Counted from the first letter of the stretch, positions 1-8,236 are shown. The stretch is DNA of 14,931 bases from an uncultured Altererythrobacter sp. (GCA_937950385.1 CALFEA010000117.1:1-14931), one strand, 5' to 3'. Numbers and translations are program-made. Notes: generated by a model from the sequence alone, not told the origin.

Positions 1-68
1 GCTTTGGCAGCGATAATCACGCCAAGCACGAGCGCGATGGCAAATAGGCGGCGCATTAATTTGCGCAT
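1..68 (-). CDS. N-terminal fragment of an unidentified membrane-anchored or exported protein
   Basis: A minus-strand frame opens with ATG at 68 and is still open at the left edge, so only about 22 codons are visible. A purine-rich AAAGG lies roughly 10 bases upstream of the ATG. The visible peptide begins with basic residues (MRKLMRR), followed by a continuous hydrophobic run (LFAIALVLGVIIAA), the pattern of a signal peptide or N-terminal membrane anchor. A second in-frame ATG at 56 is an alternative start. The gene would be divergent from pyrH. Its family cannot be recognised from this much sequence, and the frame could be a chance one. Confidence 0.4.
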   Translation of the reverse strand, partial: MRKLMRRLFAIALVLGVIIAAK

Positions 69-304
69 ATTGGGCGCCTTTTGCCGCTTGCGATTACCAT
101 CCAAATTGCTCCGATTTTCCTACATTGGCAATTGGCGTTACCTTCGCATTGGTCGTTTTGAAACTGGGCCGCTTTGCGCCAAGGCCCATTTCTGCCCGAA
201 AACAGGCCTCATAAGGTGTGTTTCATCAACTAACTTCCGGTTTTGTCCATTGTGACGCTGCGAATCGGTGAAAAGCCGCTTTCCCTTTGCTTGATTTGTT
301 GAGG

Positions 305-335
305 GCGCTAAGGCACTTGGCAACACGCTTAGCGC
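305..335. repeat. Perfect 8-bp inverted repeat in the pyrH leader
   Basis: GCGCTAAG at 305-312 is exactly complementary to CTTAGCGC at 328-335, with a 15-base loop. It ends 22 bases before the pyrH ATG and leaves the presumed GGGA ribosome-binding site (344-347 region) free. No T-run follows, so it does not look like an intrinsic terminator. It could be an mRNA stem-loop or a dyad operator. The wider interval 69-357 otherwise holds no gene I can support and no convincing -35/-10 pair. Confidence 0.5.
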
Positions 336-357
336 AACAGACGGGAACCGCTCAAAA

Positions 358-1080
358 ATGCCAATGCCAAAGATCAAACGCGTCCTGCTCAAACTGTCGG
401 GCGAAGTTCTGATGGGGAACCAGGAATATGGCATTGATCCTGAATATGTGGCGCGTCTCGCTGAAGAAGTGAAAGTTGCCAAAGACAGCGGTTTGGAAGT
501 GTGTCTGGTAATCGGCGGAGGCAATATCTTCCGCGGTGTCGCAGGTGCTGCACGTGGCCTCGACCGGACGACCGGCGATTATATGGGCATGCTTGCCACA
601 ATTATGAATGCGCTGGCGATGCAGAACGCTTTGGAGCAAGCGGGCGTGCCTACGCGGGTACAGTCCGCCATTCCGATGAGCACCGTTTGCGAGCCATACA
701 TCCGCCGCCGTGCAGAACGTCACCTTGAAAAAGGGCGGATCGTGATCTTCGCCGCTGGCACGGGCAATCCGTTCTTTACCACGGACACAGGCGCAGCTTT
801 GCGCGCAGCTGAGATGAACTGCGATGCTTTGCTGAAAGGCACCAGCGTTGACGGTGTCTATGATGCTGATCCGAAAACAAACCCAGATGCGGTGCGGTTT
901 GACACCATCACTTATGACCGCGTTTTGGCGGATAATCTTAAGGTAATGGATGCCTCTGCTGTGGCGCTTTGCCGAGAGAATGATATTCCAATAGTGGTCT
1001 TTTCTATCCGTGAAAAAGGCAATGTGGCCCGCGTGCTGGAAGGCAATGGCGTGCAGACAATCGTACAAGAGGAAGCCTGA
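358..1080 (+). CDS. pyrH: UMP kinase
   Basis: Cytoplasmic uridylate kinase that phosphorylates UMP to UDP using ATP, in pyrimidine nucleotide synthesis. It is a bacterial-type, amino-acid-kinase-fold enzyme of 240 residues, the usual length. The N-terminal phosphate-binding strand reads [11 protein letters not shown] (residues 10-20). [10 protein letters not shown] (51-60) is the glycine-rich nucleotide-binding loop. The [16 protein letters not shown] segment (74-89) is the conserved UMP-site helix. [17 protein letters not shown] (134-150) and [15 protein letters not shown] (158-172) complete the phosphate- and base-binding sites. The ATG at 358 was chosen over the in-frame ATG at 364 because it sits closer to an upstream GGGA. 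The next gene, frr, starts 3 bases after its stop, the classic pyrH-frr pairing, so the two are almost certainly co-transcribed. Confidence 0.97.
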   Translation: MPMPKIKRVLLKLSGEVLMGNQEYGIDPEYVARLAEEVKVAKDSGLEVCLVIGGGNIFRGVAGAARGLDRTTGDYMGMLATIMNALAMQNALEQAGVPTRVQSAIPMSTVCEPYIRRRAERHLEKGRIVIFAAGTGNPFFTTDTGAALRAAEMNCDALLKGTSVDGVYDADPKTNPDAVRFDTITYDRVLADNLKVMDASAVALCRENDIPIVVFSIREKGNVARVLEGNGVQTIVQEEA

Positions 1081-1083
1081 ACT

Positions 1084-1641
1084 ATGGCCGATTATAACAA
1101 AACCGATATCGAACGCCGGATGACGGGCGCTGTGGAATCGCTGAAAGGCGATCTTGGCGGTCTGCGCACAGGGCGGGCAAATACCGCCTTGCTCGATCCT
1201 GTAGTGTGCGAAGTCTATGGCGCGATGATGCCATTGTCCCAAGTGGCGACTGTGTCTGCGCCGGAACCGCGTATGCTCAGTGTACAAGTGTGGGATAAAT
1301 CCAATATCAGCGCGGTGGAGAAGGGCATCACCAAAGCCAATCTCGGCCTCAACCCGATGACCGACGGCCAGACCGTGCGCCTGCCTATGCCTGATTTGAC
1401 CGAGGAACGCCGCAAGGAGCTGGCGAAATTGGCCGGTACCTATGCCGAAAACGCGAAAATCGCGATCCGCAATGTCCGCCGTGATGCGATGGAAACGTTG
1501 AAGGCTGATGAAAAGGCCAAGGCAATCTCAGAGGACGAGCGCAAGAAGCTAGAAGATGAAGTCCAAAAACTGACGGACAAATACGTCGCTGAGACCGACG
1601 AAGCGGCTGCAAAGAAGGAGCAGGAGATCCTGACCCAATAG
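1084..1641 (+). CDS. frr: Ribosome recycling factor
   Basis: RRF splits the post-termination 70S ribosome together with EF-G and frees mRNA and tRNA for a new round of translation. The 185-residue length is standard. The domain I helices contain the hallmark LRTGRAN (27-33) near the N-terminus and the basic NVRRDA segment (130-135). R132 corresponds to the invariant arginine that contacts 23S rRNA. The intervening beta-rich domain II covers roughly residues 35-104, and the C-terminal helix is strongly charged. A GAGGA at 1069-1073 inside the end of pyrH gives a well-spaced ribosome-binding site for the ATG, and the three-base gap after pyrH supports translational linkage. Nothing appears damaged. 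Confidence 0.97.
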   Translation: MADYNKTDIERRMTGAVESLKGDLGGLRTGRANTALLDPVVCEVYGAMMPLSQVATVSAPEPRMLSVQVWDKSNISAVEKGITKANLGLNPMTDGQTVRLPMPDLTEERRKELAKLAGTYAENAKIAIRNVRRDAMETLKADEKAKAISEDERKKLEDEVQKLTDKYVAETDEAAAKKEQEILTQ

Positions 1642-1666
1642 GGGCAGGGTCGCGCAGGATAAGGGC

Positions 1667-2362
1667 ATGGGAGAGGCGCCCTCACAAACCGGCAATAGGG
1701 CCAAGCATGTCGCCATTATTATGGACGGCAATGGCCGCTGGGCCAAGCGCAAGCATTTGCCGCGCGCGATGGGCCACAAACGCGGGGTCGAGGCGGTCCG
1801 CGCTCTGATACGCAGTGTTGAGCCGATGGGGCTCGATTGCCTGACGCTCTACGCTTTCTCTTCGGAAAATTGGAAACGGCCTGAGGATGAGGTCGATGAC
1901 CTGATGGATTTGATGCGCAAGTTCATTAAATCGGACCTGCCTGAGTTCATAGCCAATGATGTGCGTCTCAAAATTATTGGCGATTGGCAGGGGCTTGCAC
2001 CTGATATCGTGAAAAGCCTTGAGGATGCTTTGGAGAAAACCTCTGGCGGATCACGCACGCTTGCCGTCGCGCTCAATTACGGTTCTCAGCAGGAAATCGC
2101 GCGGGCTGCGGCCAAGGCTGCGGCCATTGGCGAGGTGACCGAGGCGAGCATTACCGCGCATTTGGATACCAATGATTTGCCGCCGCTCGATCTGCTTATC
2201 CGCACGAGCGGAGAGGTGCGCTTGTCGAACTTTTTGCTATGGCAATGCGCTTACGCTGAAATGCTGTTTGTTGACACACTTTGGCCTGATTTTACGCCGG
2301 AGCATTTGCAAACGGCATTGGATGATTTTGCAATAAGGGAGCGGCGCTTTGGCGGACGTTGA
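1667..2362 (+). CDS. uppS: Isoprenyl (undecaprenyl) diphosphate synthase
   Basis: A cis-prenyltransferase that adds isopentenyl units to farnesyl diphosphate to build the C55 lipid carrier for peptidoglycan and other surface polymers. At 231 residues it is near the usual length. The diphosphate-binding signature [13 protein letters not shown] (14-26) carries the catalytic Asp20. [11 protein letters not shown] (62-72) is the second conserved block. [15 protein letters not shown] (179-193) and the FVDTLWPDF region (201-209) give the C-terminal IPP-binding signature. AGGA at 1656-1659, 7 bases before the ATG, supports the start. cdsA begins 14 bases before the uppS stop in another frame, so translation of the pair is probably coupled. 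It consumes the isoprenoid precursors whose synthesis begins with the dxr product downstream. Confidence 0.95.
   Translation: MGEAPSQTGNRAKHVAIIMDGNGRWAKRKHLPRAMGHKRGVEAVRALIRSVEPMGLDCLTLYAFSSENWKRPEDEVDDLMDLMRKFIKSDLPEFIANDVRLKIIGDWQGLAPDIVKSLEDALEKTSGGSRTLAVALNYGSQQEIARAAAKAAAIGEVTEASITAHLDTNDLPPLDLLIRTSGEVRLSNFLLWQCAYAEMLFVDTLWPDFTPEHLQTALDDFAIRERRFGGR
2335..2341 (+). promoter_or_regulatory. Shine-Dalgarno sequence that fixes the cdsA TTG start
   Basis: AAGGGAG lies inside the 3' end of uppS and sits 7 bases before TTG at 2349. No better-placed ATG exists at the start of the cdsA frame, so this ribosome-binding site argues for a TTG start overlapping uppS by 14 bases. Confidence 0.6.
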
Positions 2363-3068
2363 TACAGGAACTGGGCCGCAATCAGATTTGCTTCTGCGCT
2401 TGATTAGCGCGGTAGTCATGGTCTGCGTCGCGGGCAGCGCGCTGTGGCTGGGCGGCTGGATCTGGATTGGCTTTGTTGCACTGCTGGCGATTGGCGTTCT
2501 GTGGGAATGGAACAAGCTGACCAATTTGATGGGCTTAACCGCGCTTGGACAGGCCTTGTGGCTGTTTTTCGGTGTGGTTTACGTTGGCACAGCGGCGCTG
2601 GGCATGGCGCAAATTGGCGAGGTCTATGCTGCTTGGTTTGTGGCAATCGGGTTTATTGCCCCCATTATCGCGGTGGATGTGGGCGCTTATTTTGCCGGGC
2701 GCGCGATTGGCGGGCCTAAAATTGCGCCCAGCATCAGCCCGTCAAAAACATGGGCAGGGCTAGGCGGCGGCGCGCTGGCGGCGATTATCGTGGCGCTCTG
2801 CGTGCAATATTTCTTCCCCGAAGGGGAGCTGTTTGGCCCAGCGTCGCAAGACGGTCTGTCGGCCATGAATGTGCTTGGCATTGTGGTGGTTGGTATTTTG
2901 ATCGCCGTGTTGGCGCAGGCTGGCGATTTTTTCGAAAGCTGGATGAAGCGCAAGGCGGGTGTGAAAGATTCGTCCAATTTGATCCCAGGCCACGGCGGTT
3001 TGTTTGACCGGCTCGATGGTTTTCTCGCGGTGTTCTTTGTGGTCGCTCTGACCCGCAATTTCCTATGA
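2349..3068 (+). CDS. cdsA: Phosphatidate cytidylyltransferase (CDP-diglyceride synthase)
   Basis: An inner-membrane enzyme that converts phosphatidic acid and CTP to CDP-diacylglycerol, the branch point for phospholipid synthesis. The 239 residues contain several hydrophobic segments (about 17-35, 37-52, 68-85, 95-115, 139-157 and 174-191). Near the C-terminus the complete CDS family signature is present, S197-W-M-K-R through K206-D, then PGHGG (213-217) and DRLD (220-223). These Asp and Lys residues bind Mg2+ and nucleotide. The PSKTWAG segment (131-137) is another conserved cytoplasmic motif. The TTG start is supported by AAGGGAG 7 bases upstream and overlaps uppS. The stop codon overlaps a short ATG-initiated frame leading into dxr. 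uppS-cdsA-dxr is a widespread bacterial lipid-synthesis order. Confidence 0.94.
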   Translation: MADVDTGTGPQSDLLLRLISAVVMVCVAGSALWLGGWIWIGFVALLAIGVLWEWNKLTNLMGLTALGQALWLFFGVVYVGTAALGMAQIGEVYAAWFVAIGFIAPIIAVDVGAYFAGRAIGGPKIAPSISPSKTWAGLGGGALAAIIVALCVQYFFPEGELFGPASQDGLSAMNVLGIVVVGILIAVLAQAGDFFESWMKRKAGVKDSSNLIPGHGGLFDRLDGFLAVFFVVALTRNFL

Positions 3069-3079
3069 TTTGCTCTTAA
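3065..3079 (+). other. Four-codon open frame bridging the cdsA stop and dxr start
   Basis: ATG at 3065-3067 overlaps the cdsA TGA as ATGA. The frame reads Met-Ile-Cys-Ser and ends in TAA at 3077-3079, whose last A is the first base of the dxr ATG (TAATG). The dxr ATG has no recognisable Shine-Dalgarno sequence of its own. The overlaps are directly visible; that the frame is translated as a reinitiation relay is inference. Confidence 0.4.
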
Positions 3080-4233
3080 TGCCTCGCTCAATCACCATTT
3101 TAGGCGCGACGGGTTCCGTAAGCGCATCCACGCTTGATCTGATCCGGCGCGGCCGCTCAGATTGGCAGGTTGAGGCGCTAACAGCGAACACCAATGTCGC
3201 CGAGCTAGCCGCACTGGCGCAGGAATTTGACGCAAAGCTGGCGGTGGTGGGTGATGAGGCAAAACTGCCCGAATTGCGCGAGGCGTTGTCAGGCACACAG
3301 ATCCAATGCGCCGGAGGGGCCAATGCTCTGATTGAAGCGGCATCCCGGCCCGCTGATATCACTATTGCTGCTATCGTTGGTTGTGCGGGGCTTGCACCGG
3401 TTATGGCTGCGATTAAGCAGGGCAGCACGATTGCGCTTGCGAATAAGGAAGCATTGGTTTCAGCCGGTGACGTCATGACGGCGGCTGTGGCGCAATATGG
3501 AGCTACGCTGCTTCCCGTTGATTCGGAACATAACGCGATATTTCAATGCCTTGCTGGCAATTCTTTAGGAGATGTCGCGCGCATCACTCTGACCGCCAGC
3601 GGAGGGCCTTTTCGTGAATGGTCGGCGGATCAATTGGCCGCTGCAACCCCTGAACAGGCGGTCGCTCATCCCAATTGGGACATGGGCGCAAAGATTAGCG
3701 TCGATAGCGCGACAATGATGAATAAGGGCCTTGAATATATTGAGGCCCATCACCTTTTTCCCGTTGGTTTGGAGCGGCTAAAGATCGTCGTCCATCCGCA
3801 AAGCGTCATTCACTCCATGGTTGAATACCGCGATGGTTCAACCCTTGCGCAGCTTGGCCCGCCCGATATGCGCGTGCCAATTGCGAGCTGTCTGGCGCAT
3901 CCTGCGCGGATGGACACGCCGATGGAGCCGCTCGATTTGCCAAGCATCGGCCAGCTGAGTTTCTTCGCCCCTGATGAAATTCGCTTTCCCGCAACGCGTT
4001 TGGCGCGCGAGGCGATTGCGGCAGGGGGCGGCGCGCCCGCTACGCTAAATGCGGCCAATGAAGTCGCAGTTGCGGCATTTTTGGGCGGTCAGATAAGGTT
4101 CACCGATATCGCTTTAGTGGTAGAGCGGGCGCTAACCCGCTATGGAGCGCCCAAGCCAGCGTCATTGGATGATGTCCTTGCCCTTGATAGTGAGGCGAGA
4201 GCGCAGGCAACTGCAATATTGGAGACAATCTGA
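3079..4233 (+). CDS. dxr: 1-deoxy-D-xylulose 5-phosphate reductoisomerase
   Basis: Catalyses the NADPH-dependent rearrangement and reduction of DXP to 2-C-methyl-D-erythritol 4-phosphate, the committed step of the MEP isoprenoid pathway and the target of fosmidomycin. From ATG 3079 it is 384 residues, a typical length. The N-terminal Rossmann motif reads ILGATGSVSAST (7-18). The usual last Gly of the GxTGSxG pattern is Ser15 here. ANKEALVSAG (121-130), the metal-binding PVDSEHNA (146-153, Asp148 and Glu150), SGGPFREW (174-181), and ISVDSATMMNKGLEYIEAHH (206-225, metal ligand Glu219) are intact. A TTG at 3070 would add three residues and is the alternative start; neither start has a clear ribosome-binding site. 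The gene lies one base after the cdsA stop if TTG is used, and one base before rseP. Confidence 0.95.
   Translation: MPRSITILGATGSVSASTLDLIRRGRSDWQVEALTANTNVAELAALAQEFDAKLAVVGDEAKLPELREALSGTQIQCAGGANALIEAASRPADITIAAIVGCAGLAPVMAAIKQGSTIALANKEALVSAGDVMTAAVAQYGATLLPVDSEHNAIFQCLAGNSLGDVARITLTASGGPFREWSADQLAAATPEQAVAHPNWDMGAKISVDSATMMNKGLEYIEAHHLFPVGLERLKIVVHPQSVIHSMVEYRDGSTLAQLGPPDMRVPIASCLAHPARMDTPMEPLDLPSIGQLSFFAPDEIRFPATRLAREAIAAGGGAPATLNAANEVAVAAFLGGQIRFTDIALVVERALTRYGAPKPASLDDVLALDSEARAQATAILETI
4221..4225 (+). promoter_or_regulatory. Shine-Dalgarno sequence that fixes the rseP TTG start
   Basis: GGAGA at the extreme end of dxr lies 9 bases before TTG at 4235. It selects this start over longer in-frame readings that would overlap dxr by about 90 bases, and over the ATG at 4259, which would cut into the first membrane segment. 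Confidence 0.6.
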
Positions 4234-4234
4234 C

Positions 4235-5374
4235 TTGTTAGAATCCCCACCTTTCTGGATGTATATCATTGGCTTTTTGCTGGTGCTTGGGCCGCTTATA
4301 ACTGTGCATGAGCTGGGCCATTACCTCGTCGGGCGTTGGCTGGGCGTGGGTGCGGATATTTTCTCGGTCGGAATGGGCAAAGAGATTATCGGGCGCACGG
4401 ATAAGCGCGGCACGCGCTGGCGGCTGTCGGCAATTCCGCTTGGGGGATATGTGCAGTTTAAAGGCGATATGAACCCGGCGAGCATTCCTGATCCTGATGC
4501 GCCTGCGGATAATCTTGCGGACAAAGGCAATGGTAGCTTTCAACATGCTGCGCTTTGGAAACGCGCGCTGATTGTTCTGGCCGGTCCAGTCACCAATTTG
4601 GTGGTGGCGATTGGCATATTCGCAGCGTTTTTCGCTGTTCTGGGCAATCCAACGGTCGAAAATCCTGAAGGCTCCACGCAAATTGGCGCCTTTGCAGAAG
4701 TGTCTCCGGCGCGTGAGGCTGGCATGCAAAAGGGTGACCAATTGGTCGCCATCGGTGATGCAAAGGTCGAAACTTTCACTGACATTTTGCAAGAAGTCGC
4801 GCTTTATCCAGGCAAGGATATCGTCATTACGGCTGAGCGCGGCGGCGAAAAGCTAACATTTCCCATGACCATCGGCAGTGTCGAGGAAGAAGATGGCTTC
4901 GGCAATAAGGGCACCTTGGGCCGCATCGGAATTGCGCCGACAGAAATCAGCTATGTCTTTGAAGATGTGCCGCTAACGCAGACGATCCCCTTGGCAGCAG
5001 AGCGTTGCTGGGATCTGGTGAATATGATGGTCACCGGCATCAAACAGATTATTTTCGGCGAGCGGTCAATCAAGGAGTTGGGCGGCCCGATTAAGATCGC
5101 AAAATATTCTGGCGAGCGCATGAGCCTAGGGCCAAACGCCTTTATTGAGTTTGCCGCGCTCATCTCGCTTAATTTGGCATTCATTAACTTGCTGCCAATC
5201 CCCGCACTCGATGGCGGGCATCTGGCTTTCTACGCGGCAGAGGCTGTTCGCCGGAAGCCAGTAGGGCCGCGTGCGATGGAATGGGCTTACAGAGGCGGAA
5301 TGGCTTTTGTATTGCTGTTCATGGTGGTCGTGACGTTCAATGATCTTGTCTCTCTCCCCCTGTTTGGGAGTTAG
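4235..5374 (+). CDS. rseP: Site-2 zinc metalloprotease RseP
   Basis: An inner-membrane S2P-family protease that cleaves transmembrane substrates; in other proteobacteria it releases the envelope-stress sigma factor from its anti-sigma factor. From TTG 4235 it has 379 residues. The first membrane helix carries the zinc site HELGH (25-29) with catalytic Glu26. A GGYVQFKGD block (70-78), another membrane segment (about 111-136), one PDZ domain (about 148-215, with SPAREAGMQKGDQL), the GGPIKIAK motif (283-290) and the second zinc region NLLPIPALDGGH (318-329, Asp326) follow, then a terminal hydrophobic helix. Only one PDZ domain is present, whereas the Escherichia coli protein has two. It starts directly after dxr and precedes bamA, linking lipid synthesis to outer-membrane quality control. 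Confidence 0.93.
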   Translation: MLESPPFWMYIIGFLLVLGPLITVHELGHYLVGRWLGVGADIFSVGMGKEIIGRTDKRGTRWRLSAIPLGGYVQFKGDMNPASIPDPDAPADNLADKGNGSFQHAALWKRALIVLAGPVTNLVVAIGIFAAFFAVLGNPTVENPEGSTQIGAFAEVSPAREAGMQKGDQLVAIGDAKVETFTDILQEVALYPGKDIVITAERGGEKLTFPMTIGSVEEEDGFGNKGTLGRIGIAPTEISYVFEDVPLTQTIPLAAERCWDLVNMMVTGIKQIIFGERSIKELGGPIKIAKYSGERMSLGPNAFIEFAALISLNLAFINLLPIPALDGGHLAFYAAEAVRRKPVGPRAMEWAYRGGMAFVLLFMVVVTFNDLVSLPLFGS

Positions 5375-5539
5375 CGGGGGAAAGGACACAGCGTAGGCGG
5401 GCTTTCGCGGGGACACCGCTTGATTGCGCGCCTGCCATCGGGCAATGGCGAGGGGATACGCCAAGGCCGAAGCATATTTTCATGCGCCATGGGGCTTGGC
5501 GGGACCGATAAATTAGGTTTGGACGGGAACGAATTGTCG

Positions 5540-8236
5540 ATGATTGATCACAAACAAGCGGGTGCACCCTTAAGATTGCCCGCTGGACGTATGGTTTCGC
5601 TATTGCTCGGGTCGAGCATTTTGGCGGGCCTGCCCGTTGGCGCGGCTGCTCAAGATGCGGTGCCTGCGCAAGCGCCCGTCGCTGAGGCGGCACAAGCTCC
5701 GGCGCCCGCCCCAGCGCCAGCGGCCAACACCATCCGCTCAATCGCGATTGTGGGATCGCAGCGCCTCGAGCCGCAAACGATCCTCAGCTATATCCGCCTG
5801 CGGGTAGGGCAGACCTATACTTCTGCGGCTGCCGATGGGGCGTTGAAGGATTTGGGCGCGACAGAGCTCTTTTCCAACTTCTCAATCCGCAATGATGCCG
5901 GCAATGTGGTTATCACGGTCACCGAAAACCCAGTGATCAACCGCATCGTGCTGGAAGGCAATAAGCGGATCAAGAACGATAAGATTGTGCCAGAGATCAA
6001 ACTCTCTGCACGGCAAATCTTCACTCGCTCCAAAGTGCGCGCTGATGTTGCCCGCATTATTGAACTGTACAAACGCCAAGGCCGCTTTGCTGCCTCAGTT
6101 GAACCCAAGATGGTTCAATTGCCGCAAAACCGCGTCGATATCGTGTTTGAGATCAATGAAGGGCCCAAATCCAAGGTTCGCCAGATCAATATTATCGGCA
6201 ATGAAGAATTTTCTGATAGCGATTTGCGCGGTGAAATGGTCACTAAGGAATCGCGGATCACTCGCTTCTTTAGCTCCAACACTAGCTATGACCCCGATCG
6301 CTTGGCGTTTGACCAACAAAAGCTGCGTCAGTTTTATCTGACCGAAGGCTATGCCGATTTCCGCGTTGTGTCGGCTGTTGCGGAACTGACACCTGATAAG
6401 AAAGACTTCATCATCACCTATGTGGTGGAAGAAGGGGAGCGCTATAAATTTGGCGATGTCTCCGTCGACAGCCAATTGCGTGATTTTGACAGCGACCGGA
6501 TGACCGGCAATTTGCCGATGGCAACCGGTGACTGGTACAATGCGAAAAGCGTTGAAGACACAGTGGAGCAATTGTCGGAATTGGCCGGTACATTCGGCTA
6601 CGCTTTTGCTGATGTGTCGCCGCGCTTTTCCCGCAAAAAAGAAACGCTGACGATGAATGTCGAATTTACCATTCGTCAGGCTCCGCGTGTTTATGTTGAG
6701 CGGGTCGATGTGAACGGCAATACGCTGACGCAGGATAAAGTCATTCGGCGCGAATTCCGCATTAGCGAAGGCGATGCATTTAACTCGCTGCAGGTTCAGC
6801 GGACCACAGCGCGGATTAATTCGCTGGGATATTTCCAAGAGAATTTCGAAGTCAATCAGGTTGAAGGCAGCGCGCCTGACCGGATTGTTCTTGAAGCTAA
6901 CGTTGAAGAGCAGCCAACTGGCGAATTGCAATTGTCAGCAGGTTTCTCTTCGCTGGAGAGCTTCATTCTTTCCGCCTCTATTCGCCAACGCAACTTCCGC
7001 GGTCGCGGGCAAACGATTGGCGCCAGCGTCAATTATTCCCGCTTCTCGCAAAGCGCACAGCTCAGCTTCTCAGACCCTTATGTGTTTGATCGCAATATCT
7101 CGGCAGGCATCGATATTTTCCGCCGCGATTTCGACAATGACTTCTTCAATCGCGGGACGGGCACTTACGAGCAATCGACCACTGGTTTCTCGGCGCGCGC
7201 TGGCGTGCCGCTCAGTGAATATTTGTCGCTGGTTGCAAGCTACACGCTCAACCTTGATGATGTCAGCGTCGACGAACGCGCGTTTTTCCGCGATTTCGAT
7301 GGTGACGGCGTCGCGACATGTGAGCCTGCGATTGCTGGCCGCTTCCTGTGCGAAGCGCTTGGTAAGCGCACCAGTTCAATTCTTGGGCTCAGCCTCAATT
7401 ACAACACATTGAACAGCCGCCTGCGCCCAACGCGCGGCGAATCCATCTCTGTCACAGCGGACCTCGCAGGATTGGGCGGTTCGGTTAAATATGGCCGGAT
7501 GCGCGGCAAAGCGGCAAAATACTTCAATATTGGCTCCGGCTTTATTGGATCTCTGACGGCAGAAGGCGGCTGGATCGCATCTTATGGCGGCGGCAGCGGT
7601 AATCCAGGCGGCGACGATGTATTGCTAACTGACCGTTTCTTCCTTGGTGAAGGGCAAATTCGCGGCTTCGATATTCGCGGTATTGGCCCGCGCATCGTTC
7701 GCTTGGAGCAAGGTCAGACTTTGGATGAAGTCTTGGCTGGTGACCGAAACAGAGTTCGCGATGATGCACTGGGCGGCCGGGCGTTTTATCTTGGCCGTGC
7801 AGAGGTTGAAATACCGCTGGGCACTGGTGCTCGTGAGCTTGGCTTGCGCCCGTCGGTATTCCTCGATGTTGGCGCATTGTTTGGATTGGATCGTCCTGAC
7901 CTTCAGAACTTCCCCAACGGAGTTGTGAACAGGGATGCTGATGGCAACCCGCTCTTCACTGAAATTGTTACCGCCACTGATGGTACGCAAACCACAATAA
8001 CCACAGTGAACCCCATCGCAGCTGATGGAGTAACGCCCAATTCGTCACAATTATTGTTGGCACCATTCCAAGAAGTCTTTCTTGGAAACACACCCAGCCC
8101 GCGGATCGCGGTCGGTGTGGGGGTCAATTGGAACTCACCCTTCGGTCCATTCCGGATCGACTTCGCGCATATCCTCAAATCAGTTGAGGGCGACGAAGAG
8201 AAACGCTTCTCCTTTAACGTAGGAACACAATTCTAA
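5540..8236 (+). CDS. bamA: Outer membrane protein assembly factor BamA
   Basis: The Omp85-family core of the BAM complex, which inserts beta-barrel proteins into the outer membrane. From ATG 5540 it is 898 residues. A signal peptide (hydrophobic core about 18-31, likely cleavage after AAA at 37) is followed by an Ala/Pro-rich linker (about 39-62). POTRA repeats span roughly 64-470, with repeated strand-helix-helix units and phrases such as VNGNTLTQDKVIRREFRISEG in the last one. The remaining part is the barrel, with the IRGF motif at 707-710 and a C-terminal Phe. Loop motifs DFDGDG (585-590) and DADGN (799-803) stand out, as do Cys594 and Cys604 within one loop. The frame is open 40 codons further upstream; ATG 5540 was chosen for signal-peptide length, but TTG 5534, nearer a GGGA, is possible. 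The stop overlaps skp as TAATG. Confidence 0.94.
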   Translation: MIDHKQAGAPLRLPAGRMVSLLLGSSILAGLPVGAAAQDAVPAQAPVAEAAQAPAPAPAPAANTIRSIAIVGSQRLEPQTILSYIRLRVGQTYTSAAADGALKDLGATELFSNFSIRNDAGNVVITVTENPVINRIVLEGNKRIKNDKIVPEIKLSARQIFTRSKVRADVARIIELYKRQGRFAASVEPKMVQLPQNRVDIVFEINEGPKSKVRQINIIGNEEFSDSDLRGEMVTKESRITRFFSSNTSYDPDRLAFDQQKLRQFYLTEGYADFRVVSAVAELTPDKKDFIITYVVEEGERYKFGDVSVDSQLRDFDSDRMTGNLPMATGDWYNAKSVEDTVEQLSELAGTFGYAFADVSPRFSRKKETLTMNVEFTIRQAPRVYVERVDVNGNTLTQDKVIRREFRISEGDAFNSLQVQRTTARINSLGYFQENFEVNQVEGSAPDRIVLEANVEEQPTGELQLSAGFSSLESFILSASIRQRNFRGRGQTIGASVNYSRFSQSAQLSFSDPYVFDRNISAGIDIFRRDFDNDFFNRGTGTYEQSTTGFSARAGVPLSEYLSLVASYTLNLDDVSVDERAFFRDFDGDGVATCEPAIAGRFLCEALGKRTSSILGLSLNYNTLNSRLRPTRGESISVTADLAGLGGSVKYGRMRGKAAKYFNIGSGFIGSLTAEGGWIASYGGGSGNPGGDDVLLTDRFFLGEGQIRGFDIRGIGPRIVRLEQGQTLDEVLAGDRNRVRDDALGGRAFYLGRAEVEIPLGTGARELGLRPSVFLDVGALFGLDRPDLQNFPNGVVNRDADGNPLFTEIVTATDGTQTTITTVNPIAADGVTPNSSQLLLAPFQEVFLGNTPSPRIAVGVGVNWNSPFGPFRIDFAHILKSVEGDEEKRFSFNVGTQF

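Noticed and set aside
182..209. AGGCC ... GGCCT inverted repeat upstream of pyrH
   Set aside because: Only 5 bp arms with an 18-base loop; likely by chance at this base composition.
352..1287. A 311-codon minus-strand frame opposite pyrH and the start of frr
   Set aside because: Antisense to pyrH, no family features, and composition typical of a mirrored coding strand.
5355..5381. TCCCCC/GGGGGA stem across the rseP stop, considered as a terminator
   Set aside because: Only 6 bp with a 15-base loop and no following T-run; it also overlaps the end of the coding region.
6095..6931. A 278-codon minus-strand frame opposite the POTRA region of bamA
   Set aside because: Shadow of bamA; no initiation signals and no domain I recognise.
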